DNA of 64,000 nt from Strigops habroptila (Eukaryota; Chordata; Aves; Psittaciformes; Psittacidae): contig NC_044283.2 of the NCBI RefSeq assembly GCF_004027225.2, positions 10,000,992-10,064,991 on the forward strand. The letters run 5' to 3'. A program made the position numbers and the translations under genes. Under the pieces are notes generated by a model. It was not told the DNA's origin. It was given only the letters and a program-made list of their open reading frames with translations, and did no database searches. How positions within the stretch are numbered: the first letter of the stretch is position 1; every line of letters starts with the position of its first letter. Positions 9,458 through 19,186 of this stretch are shown piece by piece.

Positions 9458-12400
9458 GTGAGTGGGTCCGAGGCGGGGAGCGCCCGCCAGCCGGCTCTCC
9501 ATAGCCCCTCGCCGCCGAGCGCCTGGCCCGGGACCCCGCTCGGGGTGTGGCGGGAGGAGCGGGGCAGCCGATGAGGGGGAGCCGGGGGGAGGGGAGCGGA
9601 GCGCGGCGGACGGAGCGGGGGGAGGGCAGCGCCCGCGCCGCCCCCTCTGCGCGCCCCTCGGCTGCGGCGCTGCCCGCGACCCCCGGCGGGCACCAGCGGG
9701 GCGGGGAGCGGAGGGCGCAGCATGGGGGGGGTTGTCTCGGGCACTCCTCGCCCTCCGTCCTTTTACCGCTGGAGTTTTCAAACCGTCCCTGCGGGCTCAG
9801 GTGCCGCTTGTCCCCTCCCCGCAGCTCCACCCTCCCGGGAAGCGGCTGTCCCCCGCCGGGTGGTTAATGTGTAACCCCGCGGACCGTTGCTCGGGGCGGG
9901 CAGCGGCGGCGCTGACCCCGCTCCTCTCGCCCCGCTCCGCGGCCTGCCGCGTCCAGCGCCCCCGGTGCTCCCGCCGCTGCCGCCGCCAGGTGCGAGCCCT
10001 CCCCGGGACGCGGCTGCGCCGGTGTCGCCGGAGCCCGCAGCGTAACGCGGAGAGCGGCTGCACTGGGTGCCCCTCTCCTGGCTGTAAGCGCCGTGGAGTG
10101 CGGACTATCCCCAGCCTATTCCCGAGCGCTTTTATCCCTGAGCAGACCTCGCGTGTCGCTGCTTCAGCCTGATATGCTGCCCCTTCTCGCCGTTTTGGAA
10201 CGTGTTTGCAAGAGAAGAAGGGGAAAAACACGCCAAACTACCAAAAAACCTTTTCACCGCTTTAAACACACCCAAAAAGTTTAATCTGAATTGTAAACAC
10301 ACGGGTTTATACAACTGCTTTAGAAAACTTTGTCTTCAGATGCTTAGTCTTGTCAGACAAAACAGAGAAAGTCCTGTTTGTGTTCTTTACACTTTGTACA
10401 AGTGCTTCAGTGTGAGAAGAGTCTCTTTAGCCTGCTGTGACTAATTAAAGTCAGTAGTTTTTGAATGATCGCACTAGGTACACCTAATTGTTTTCTGGCA
10501 AAGCAGTTGCTGCTTATACAGGAAACATAATGGTATGTTTTGCCAATTGGGAAATGCTGATAAGGTTTTTTAGTAAAATACTGTCCCGCCCAAGTTCTCA
10601 AACAACTGGTAGCTGACTTCAATGGGTTGTGCTGTTATATTTCTCGTGTAACTTGTCTATAAACATGTACCACATTTGAATAGTGAGTGGAATTCAAATT
10701 TTATAGCTTCATTTGAGCTTTGTAGTGGCATCATTTGCAAAAGTCAGCCCTTAATGAGTGGCACCCATGCTGCAATACTTTAAGGTGTATGTGAGGGATG
10801 AGGGAACAGTCTCTGTGTGCTTCCACTTTGCATGCTTTATCCTCTTACAGTCTCACTATTGAAAACCAAAGTGAAGCACATTAATGTGGATCCTGTAGTG
10901 CTGAGTATCACCTCGTTTCCAAAGGCTTTTCAAAATGAACTGGTGGTCACTAACGTGTACTTTAACTTCGCATGCTCCCTCACTGACCTCTGTAACTGTT
11001 AAGATTAGAGTCTAACACAGGAGCATGCCTCCTCCTGTGTCTGTTAGTTTTGTTGCTATGAGTTAACAAGAGCAGAAGCAGGAAACAAACCACCTCTCTC
11101 CCTTGAAAGTAAGCAAATAAGTGTTATTTTCTATGGAGTAGAGGGTTTGAAAATGACATGAAAAGCTAGTATGGATATGTAGAAATACAGCATAAAGAAA
11201 TGCAGTGTTTGTGGGATAATGTACAGTTCAAATGTAACTGGTATTTTTGGTGTTTTATACAAAACAATTGAAATGTTAGACCAGAATGAATGCTGGCAGG
11301 AAACCGAAATCTTTGTTTTGCAGTTTTGTGACAAAGCTGATGTATAGGGGCAAATTGTGTTATTTCACATATTTGACCAAATCTTAATTTGTAGATGTTA
11401 GTGCTTCTGTCTGAAATAACTTGTGAAATACTTTGTAGTATTAAACTGTATTTGTTCTGTGTGATATTACTAAGCTGCATTGATTCAAATTTTGATGAAC
11501 TTTCTGAAATCATAGTATTTTATATTTGTGGTGTTCTTCAAATGATAGTAGGATTTCCATATTTTCAGTGTCTGTAATAAATATATTGAAATGTCACAAA
11601 ACTGTGTTATTTGCTTAAGATTGAGTTACTATGTATTACAAATTATTCTGCCTTTATAGGCCTGTTTTCTCCTATTAAATGCACATATCCTCCTGACTAA
11701 TATTCACTAACGTGTTCTGGTATTGTACACACTTTTTTCTTTAGGATTAACTTTATCGTACTTAGCAATAGCAGTCAAAGCTGCTATTAGCAAAAGTCAA
11801 AGTAAGCTTGGCCATGTGTAGTATTGTGGTGTAACCTTTTCTCTGACTTACTGTGTGTGACTGAATGTAGTTATGCTATCAAATCAATAAAATTCAGTGC
11901 TATGATTATTAGGAGCAATTACAATAGTATATTATTGGTAGGGTCAGTAAGAGTCAGTATTTTGAACTGGTAATCAACAGCTCAATTTTGCCTTTGGTTA
12001 CTCATGACAGTTATTGCAGGTTATATAGTTTGCTAACAATATCATGGATTAATAAACATACAGACACCTACAAAGCTTTATATCAGTGCAACTAAATGAT
12101 GTCTTTGTTTCACTGAATGCACTACACGTTTTGTAATTTATTACAGGAAGAGGATATTCAGTCATGTGTTACTTTGAAACTGGAGGTTTGTGCCATTTTT
12201 TAGCCATATCTCTTTAGCTCCATGTTTCAAATCTTCAAAGCAATTAAAAGAAAACCTAGGCGATTAGATAATTTGATATTTTTTTAACAGTTTGTCACTC
12301 AACTAATCTCTGTTGGAACCTCTCTGGTTATGAGAAATGCTCTTTTCATAATTCTTCCATTTGCCTGATGTGCTGCTATTGCGGTAAGATATATTTGAAT

Positions 12401-13918
12401 GCTGAGGGTTCTTGCAGAGGAGCTGCTCTTATCCTTTGTCTCAAAGTTTCCTAGATAATTCTAGTGAGCTGTTATTTGTCATGGGCGTAGTTGGCACAAA
12501 AATTGCACAAGAATATTCTGCAAGTGAGAGAGGGAAGAAATGGCTTTTCCAGTGATAAAACACATTTTTTTCTTCCTTAATTCTTAGTGTAAATACATGT
12601 TAATAGCAAAAAAACTTTTAATGTTGAATTACTTCCTAACTTAGCACTCACAAAATCACACAAATACATTAATATATCTGGAAGTCTTCACATCTGTAGA
12701 ACTCACGTTTGAGAAAAGTAATGTATTAGCAGCTGCTGTTTTGGTTTTGTAACGGTCAGGTTTTGATATGACGTTCCCTTATCAGTGGTTATCATGTGGA
12801 ATAATGCTTAATGTGTAAGGGACATAGATTAGGAAGGCAAATAGATAAATTGACTTATGGATAGAGTTGAAAGGAACCCTCTCGTAGCAAATATGGAATC
12901 ATGAGGTAAGACAGTGCTGGGGTTTGGTTCTTCCCAAGAGTAGTCTAACTACATTTTCATTGTGGTTTTTTGTAGTCACATTTAGGTTATTTTTGTTATA
13001 GATTAGAAAGGCAGCTGGAAAAATACATTCTTATGAGCCACTTCAAAATTAGAATATTTAATGTTATTTTTTTAATGACTGCTTTTTATTATGTTTTTAA
13101 AAATCAGATTATTTATAATTTAATACTCGTAATTGTTTCCTTTTGTCTTGCAAGTTAGTAGCACACTTTCAGGTGCCAGATACTGCAGGTCTTTATGTTG
13201 ACGAGGTTGGCAGCACAGTTTTGGAGGGTACCCAAAGGACACATTGGGCTATTCTCCAGACAATCAGGAACAGAAACGTTCACTGTAAGGCAAACTAAAC
13301 CATGTATATATTTATGCTCATAGATAGAAGACTTTCATTTATTGTTGGGCATTTGTTTTTGTTTTTTTTTTGGCTGGAGAACTGTATCTTGAAATGTTTG
13401 AAATTATTGTTCTCAGAAAGCACCATACCTAATTTGAGATAGCTGAATGCACAGTGATCCATTGGTTCACAAGTTGAGCCTCATCAGGGAAAGGTCAATC
13501 TATGTTTAAGGCATGAGACTGGATGCGAGTTGGCAGGGGTCTTATACAGCAACATGTGAGTTTGGTTAAATGTTTGCAAAGCATTTCTTGTGTTATGATT
13601 TCCATTCAAAGGTTAAGTGTGAAGTTTCGTTGCTTCTTAAAGCTAAGGTTTTTTTCCTCAAATTATAGGGGAACTGTTGTTATTGAAGCTGGATAATTGC
13701 TGTATTAAAACAATTTGCAAAAACCGTGCTATGTTGAACAGTCACAGCTGCACCATGGAGACATAAAAACCTGATGTCCCTTTGTTCAGCAAAAATACAA
13801 ATTAAAACCCCAAAGTAAAGCCGAGTGGATATCTTCCAGTATCTTGAAGACTGTCCTGTTTAGGATTTGGAAGGTTCCTAAGGGAATTGCATCCTGTAAT
13901 TGAGTATTTAGCAGAATA

Positions 13919-13929
13919 TTCAAGATATT
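13919..13929. repeat. Target-site duplication, left arm
   Basis: The 11-bp sequence ttcaagatatt lies immediately before the CR1 3' terminal repeats and recurs exactly at 17445-17455, at the other end of the element. Confidence 0.7.
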
Positions 13930-14028
13930 GGAATCATAGAATCATAGAATCATAGAATCGTAAGGGTTGGAAAGGACCTTAAGATCATCTAGTTCCAACC
14001 CCCCTGCCATGGGCAGGGACACCTTGCC

Positions 14029-16936
14029 CTAAACCATGTGGCTCAAGGCTCTGTCCAACCTGGCCTTGAACACCGCCAGGGATGGAGCATCCACAACCTC
14101 CCTGGGCAACCCATTCCAGTGCTTCACCACCCTCACTGTAAAGAACTTCTTCCTTATATCTAATCTAAACTTCCCCTGTTTAAGTTTGAACCCATTACCC
14201 CTTGTCCTACCATTACAGTCCCTAAGGAAGAGTCCCTCCCCAGCATCCTTGTAGACCCCCTTCAGATACTGGAAGGCTGCTATGAGGTCACCACGCAGCC
14301 TTCTCTTCTCCAGGCTGAACAGCCCCAACTTTCTCAGCCTGTCTTCATACGGGAGGTGCTCCAGCCCTCTTATCATCCTCGTGGCCCTCCTCTGGACTCG
14401 CTCCAACAGCTCCATGTCCTTTTTATGTTGAGGACACCAGAACTGTACGCAGTACTCCAAGTGGGGTCTCACAAGAGCAGAGTAGAGGGGCAGGATCACC
14501 TCCTTCGACCTGCTGGTCACGCTTCTTTTGATGCAGCCCAGGATACGGTTGGCTTTCTGGGCTGCAAGTGCACACTGCCGGCTCATGTTAAGCTTTTCGT
14601 CAACCAACACCCCCACAGTCCTTTTCTGCAGGGCTGCTCTGAATCTCTTCTCTGCCCAGCCTGTAGCAGTGCCTGGGGTTGCCCCGACCCAGGTGTAGGA
14701 CCTTACACTTGGCTTGGTTAAACTTCATAAGGTTGCCATCGGCCCACCTCACAAGCGTGTCAAGGTCCCTCTGGATGGCATCCCTTCCCTCCAGCGTATC
14801 AACCGAACCACACAGCTTGGTGTCATCGGCAAACTTGCTGAGGGCGCACTCAATCCCACTGTCCATGTCACCGACAAAGATGTTGAACAGGACCGGTCCC
14901 AACACCGATCCCTGAGGGACACCACTCGTTACAGGTTTCCAAGGGGACATTGAGCCATTTACCACAACTCTTTGCGTGTGGCCATCGAGCCAGTTTTTTA
15001 TCCACCGAGTGGTCCATCTATCAAATTGATGTCTCTCCAATTTAGAGACAAGGATGTCATGTGGGACAGTGTCGAATGCTTTGCACAAGTCCAGGTAGAT
15101 GACATCAACTGCTCTGCCGCTGTCCATCAGTTCCGTGGCTCCATCATAGAAGGCCACCAAATTGGTCAGGCAGGATTTCCCCTTAGTGAAGCCATGTTGG
15201 CTGTCACCAACCACCTCATTGTTTTTCATGTGCCTTAGCATGTTTTCCAGGAGAAACTGTTCCAAGATTTTGCCAGGCACAGAGGTGAGACTGACTGGTC
15301 TGTAGTTCCCCGGGTCTTCCACCTTCCCCTTCTTGAAAATGGGGGTTATATTACCCTTCTTCCAGTCATTGGGAACTTCACCTGACTGCCAGGATTTTTC
15401 GAATATGATGGACAGTGGCTTAGCAACTTCGTTCGCCAGCTCCTTCAGGACCCGTGGATGGATTTCATCAGGTCCCATGGACTTGTGCACGTTCAGGTTC
15501 TTAAGATGGTCTCGAACCTGATCCTCTCCTACAGTGGGCCTAAGGTCTTCGTTCTCACAGTCCCTGCATTTGCTTTCCAAGACTTGGGTTGTGTGGTCAG
15601 AGCATTTGCTGGTGAAGACTGAGGCAAAGAAGTCATTAAGAACCTCAGCCTTCTCCAAATCCATGGTAGCCAGTTCTCCTGATAGCTTCTGGAGAGGGCC
15701 TACATTGTCCCTAGCCTGTCTTTTATTTGCTACGTATCTATAGAATCCTTTCCTGTTATCTTTTACATCCCTTGCCAAACTTAATTCTAGCTGGGCCTTA
15801 GCTTTCCTAACCTGGTCCCTAGCTTCTCGGGCAATGCTCCTGTATTCTTCCCAGGCCGCCTGTCCTTGCTTCCACCTTCTATAAGCTTCTTTTTTCCCTC
15901 TAAGTTTCCTCAGCAGCTCCTTGTCCATCCATGGAGGTCTCCTGGCCCTCCTGCTGCACTTTCTTCTAGTCGGGATGCAACACTCTTGAGCACATAGCAG
16001 GTGATCCTTGAATACCGACCAGCAGTCTTGGGCCCCCCTGCCCTCTAGGACTGTATCCCATGAAACCTTACTAAGGAGGTTCCTGAAGAGGCCAAAGTCT
16101 GCTTTCTTGAAGTCCAGGGCAGTGAGCTTGCTGCACGCTCTTCTCACCGTCCTGAGGATCTCAAACTCAACCATCTCATGATCACTAGAGCCAAGGCTGC
16201 CCTGGAGCGTTACATTTCCAACCAGTCCCTCCCTGTTGGTGAGCACAAGGTCCAGCATGGCACCTCTCCTCGTCGGCTCCTCTACTGCTTGAAAGAGGAA
16301 GTTGTCTTCCACACAATTAAGGAACCTCCTGGATTGCTTGTGCCGGGCCGTACCGTCCCTCCAACAGATGTCAGGATGGTTGAAGTCCCCCATGAGGACC
16401 AGGGCCTGCGAGCGTGAGGCTGCTCCTATCTGTCTGTAGAGCGCTTCATCCACAGAGTCCTCTTGATCAGGCGGCCTGTAACAGATCCCCACCGTAATGT
16501 CCCCCGTTGCTGTTTTCCCTTTGATCCTGACCCACAAACACTCTGTTACCTCATCACCCATCCCCAGACAGAGTTCCATACTCTCTAGCCTATCACTGAC
16601 ATAGATAGCAACGCCCCCTCCCCGTCTGCCTGGCCTGTCTTTTCTAAACAGCCTGTAACCTTCCATTCCGACATTCCAGTCATAGGAGCCATCCCACCAT
16701 GTTTCTGTGATACCAATGACATCATATTCCCGTAACCTTGCACACATCTCTAATTCCTCTTGCTTGTTCCCCATACTACGGGCGTTTGTATAGAGGCACC
16801 TTAGCCGAGCTCCAAATGAAGCCGAGTCAATGGCTGGGGCAGCTGGAACATCTCTACATCTCTCCAAGCACTTATTACAGGTGCTGGCAACTGACCAGGA
16901 ATGTTGGGATGGATCAATGCTCCCCTCCCCCAACAC
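14029..16936 (-). pseudogene. CR1 ORF2: endonuclease-reverse transcriptase, one frameshift
   Basis: ORF2 encodes the enzymes that nick the target DNA and copy the CR1 RNA into it. The 778-codon upper frame has an APE-type endonuclease: NARS (about residue 51), TETWW (77-81), GDFNHPD (183-189) and SSDH (250-253). A reverse transcriptase follows: NYRPVSLTS (about 544-552), [13 protein letters not shown] (614-626), [11 protein letters not shown] (681-691) and the catalytic FADD (702-705). Near 14618-14625 an extra G shifts the frame (EKDCGGVG then stop, where EKDLGVLVDEK is expected). The remaining 195 codons continue in the next frame (14616-14029) as the conserved CR1 C-terminal domain. No in-frame ATG lies at the upstream end: the open frame there begins at GTG, and ORF1's stop is 2 bases away, so translation would need reinitiation or a downstream ATG (residue 55). 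Apart from the frameshift it looks intact. Confidence 0.93.
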
Positions 16937-16938
16937 AT

Positions 16939-17442
16939 CTAGTTTAAAGCTTTCCTGACCAGCCTGGCAAGCCTCCTACTAAAACAGCTCTTCCCCTTCT
17001 TTGTCAGACCAGCTCCACCAGCCTCCAGTAGATCTGGCCTCCCAAATGGAGCCCCATGTTCTAAATAGCCAAACCCCTGACTATGGCACCAGCTTTCTAA
17101 CCATTTATTAACCTGCCAGACACGCCTAGCTTTTTTAAGGTCCTCCCCTTTGCCCTGGAGAATCAATGAAAAAACTATCTGAGCTCCAGAGCCCCTAACC
17201 ACCTCTCCCAGGGCTCTGTAGTCCTTCTTAATGTCCTCCAGGCAACTGCTGTCTATATCTCTAGCACCCACATGGATGACTAGAAGGGGGTAATAGTCAG
17301 CAGGACTTACTAGAGCAGGCAGCCTCTCAGCAACATCCCTGATCCGAGCCCCCGGCAGGCAACACACCTCCCTTGAGACTGGATCAGGCCGGCAGATGAG
17401 CGCCTCTGTGCCTTTCAAAGTAGAGTCCCCTACTACTATGAC
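16939..17442 (-). pseudogene. CR1 ORF1 C-terminal fragment, SGNH-esterase-like
   Basis: An open frame of 167 codons with no ATG, cut at its start by 5' truncation of the element. It opens with VIVVGDST, the block-I serine motif of the SGNH/GDSL esterase domain known in CR1 ORF1 proteins. VIHVGARDI follows at the block-III position, and the frame ends with GRPDLLEAGGAGLTKKG and a basic ARLVRK tail just before TAG. In CR1 relatives block III normally has G-x-N, and the last motif normally supplies an Asp and a His. Here Arg replaces the Asn, and neither the Asp nor the His is visible at its expected place. The fragment is therefore probably both truncated and catalytically dead. Its stop is adjacent to the start of the ORF2 frame. 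Confidence 0.8.
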
Positions 17443-17444
17443 CC

Positions 17445-17455
17445 TTCAAGATATT
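17445..17455. repeat. Target-site duplication, right arm
   Basis: Exact 11-bp copy (ttcaagatatt) of 13919-13929. With one extra T, the match continues into ttgg versus tgg. It marks the 5' junction of the antisense CR1. Confidence 0.7.
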
Positions 17456-18794
17456 TGGTAATCAAACAGTTCGTACATCGTAAAGTAGTTAAGACAATCT
17501 TAAATTGTATTTTGGGTGTTTTTCTTGTGTGGAACTTCTGTTTGTTCTGTCCTAGGCAGAAATACTGTGAAAGCAGTGTGCTGTGGATTGCAGCACATTT
17601 TGAGCGTGGGGTTTTTTTGTTATTTCTATAGCTGAGACGAATGTCAGAAAGATTTCTTGGTCATTTTTCTTCCATGCAAGTACTGTGTTGGATGCCACTA
17701 ATTTAACACTTTACATACAATAAACAATGTGTCTCTGTGTGTGTGTATATTTGTATGTGTATCTGTTTATCTAAAATGTTGCCCGTGTTTTGCCCATATA
17801 CACCAGATACTTGCTTTCAAGTACCTTGTACACTTTAAGTATGTTACAATGGGACAGAGTTATAAGTAAGCCAGCGGACCAGCTCAGAGCAGTAATTACT
17901 TTCAGATTAGTTCTCACTTGCTCAGACAGAGTTTATTGCGGTTTTATGTAGCTGTAGTCCTCGGTTATTTCAGTCAGTCTTCCTCCAGACCTGTGGAAGT
18001 AAGAGTTCATATCATGCCACAAGGGAATAGTTTCAAAAGTTGAACAAGTTATCATTTCTTTTCCTTGTGTTAAAACATTTTTATGCATTTTAACTTGCTT
18101 AGTGTAGGAAACCTCTCTAAAACAATGGAATTTACCTGAGTATAATTAGAACAAGACATCCAGATTCAGAATCAAAAACAAAATGTCATGAAATCTACTA
18201 TTTCTTGCTGTTCATATAAGGCTGTTTTATCTTAATTGTAAATTCATGACTAGATTAATACTGGCGGTGAAGTTCCCTCTTTTTTCCTCTTTTATTTTAT
18301 TTATTTTTATTTTAAGCTAAACTAAAACACATGGATGTTGGAATGACTGAAATGCATTTTCTACAGTGTTTGCTTTCTGACAAATTATTTTTGAGTAGAT
18401 TAATTGCTTGGTTTAAGAGTAAATACGATTTTGGATCCCTTTGGTCAAATACATGACTGAATGCCCATTTGTCATTGCATATGTAACTGAAACATATGTG
18501 CCAAAGTTGAAGTTTGAGATACTTATTTTAAGCTGCCTTTATAGTTGGTCAGTGGAGACATACAGGCAACTCTACGGGTAATTTCTCTAACCTGTTTTAC
18601 ATGTTTACATTTGGTACCTGTTTCTGTACTTTGAGTATAAAGGAGGGTGGGCTACAGTTGAGTAGGTACAATTGGGCTCTAGATGAGCTGTGCTGTAAAA
18701 TGTGGTGGTATTTCAATGGTGCTGTAAGCCAGAAGTTAACTGAATAGAAGGTAACGTGGTGGAGTTGAGGAAGGTGTAACATGCTGTAATATAA

Positions 18795-18925
18795 AAACAC
18801 TGGCTGTACATCAGAAGACTTGGATTCTGTTTTTGATGCTTTGCCATTCAGTTACTTTGTCATTTTGGACAGACACTTTATTTGCGTTTGCTATTGCTTT
18901 CCCATCAATAAAATTAAGACTGTGG
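18795..18925 (+). repeat. MIR-like (CORE) SINE
   Basis: The order of blocks follows the MIR family: 'atcagaagacttggattctg' (about 18810-18829), a 'gccattcagttactttgtca' core (about 18843-18862), a 'ttggacagacacttta' block, then 'ctttcccatcaataaaatta' (about 18897-18916). These echo 'gtcagaagacctgggttctg', 'gccactgacttgctgtgtga', 'ttgggcaagtcactta' and 'tttcccatctgtaaaatgg'. It lies about 180 bp upstream of exon 2. Confidence 0.65.
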
Positions 18926-19076
18926 TACGTGTTCTTTTCAAATTGTTTTGAGTGTTGTGTTAATTCTCTAGCAAATAGTTTTTTGTATAGTTGACTAGCA
19001 ATATTTCTGAACAGTAAAGGGAAACTGGGTGCTAAAAAACCTGAAATATGATTGAGAATTAAAATGTCTTTATTTC

Positions 19077-19102
19077 TTTTTTTTTTTTTTTTTTTCCTTT
19101 AG
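19077..19102 (+). promoter_or_regulatory. RGS12: Polypyrimidine tract and acceptor of RGS12 exon 2
   Basis: A run of 19 T residues (19077-19095) followed by cctttag supplies the 3' splice site of intron 1. The AG is at 19101-19102. The next AG, two bases later, could serve as an alternative acceptor. Confidence 0.8.
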
Positions 19103-19113
19103 AGCTCCATCAG

Positions 19114-19155
19114 ATGAAGGGGTCTTGCAACATGACAAAAAATTGGACTAATTGA
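19114..19155 (+). other. Short upstream ORF in the RGS12 5' UTR
   Basis: An ATG at 19114 in exon 2 opens a 13-codon frame (MKGSCNMTKNWTN) that ends in TGA at 19153-19155, 31 bases before the main start. Its start context is weak (C at -3). A second in-frame ATG lies at codon 7. Such short upstream frames often reduce translation of the main protein; that effect is inferred here. Confidence 0.6.
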
Positions 19156-19186
19156 AGGTTTTCCTTTATTTGGAAAAACAACCAAA

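Larger units (their letters stand above)
8800..10150 (+). promoter_or_regulatory. RGS12: RGS12 CpG-island promoter region
   Basis: The only dense CpG cluster in the window, flanked by CpG-poor AT-rich DNA. It contains GC boxes (for example ggcggggcg near 9119-9127 and ggggcgggc near 9894-9902), an NRF1-type site, and two facing ZNF143-type motifs, with no obvious TATA box. This architecture suits a dispersed-start, broadly active promoter. It precedes a good splice donor at 9458, and the next acceptor downstream on this strand that I support is that of the RGS12 start-codon exon. Long open frames on both strands here are a by-product of GC richness. Boundaries are by eye. Confidence 0.85.
13930..17444 (-). 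mobile_element. Long, young CR1 LINE antisense in RGS12 intron 1
   Basis: The 3' end is at the low coordinate, with tandem ATTCTATG-type 8-bp repeats (gaatcatagaatcatagaat at 13931-13950). The element carries the CR1 3' region, a nearly intact ORF2 (endonuclease plus reverse transcriptase) and the tail of ORF1. It is truncated at the 5' end inside ORF1 at the esterase block-I motif, so about 3.5 kb remains (full-length CR1 is about 4.5 kb). Exact 11-bp direct repeats flank it. The single obvious coding lesion in ORF2 is one inserted base near 14620, which suggests a fairly recent insertion. Confidence 0.95.
9458..19102 (+). other. RGS12: RGS12 intron 1
   Basis: About 9.6 kb from the donor gtgagt to an acceptor with a long T tract (ttttccttttag). 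It contains the rest of the CpG island (possible intronic regulatory DNA), a long antisense CR1 at 13930-17444 and a MIR-like SINE at 18795-18925. A short GT-rich run lies near 17733-17768. From 10150 to 13929 I see only AT-rich, unannotated intronic sequence. Confidence 0.75.

Noticed and set aside
8693..10314. Many long open frames on both strands across the CpG island (up to 236 codons).
   Set aside because: They overlap one another in several frames, are Arg/Pro/Gly/Ala-rich as expected from GC-rich DNA, and have no domain. The region is promoter and leader.
13931..13961. The short tandem gaatcata repeats as a CRISPR-like or independent satellite array.
   Set aside because: They are the normal 8-bp terminal repeat of CR1 and occur at the ends of the other CR1 copies.
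14356..16947. Several + strand open frames of 60-121 codons.
   Set aside because: All are antisense shadows of CR1 ORF2.
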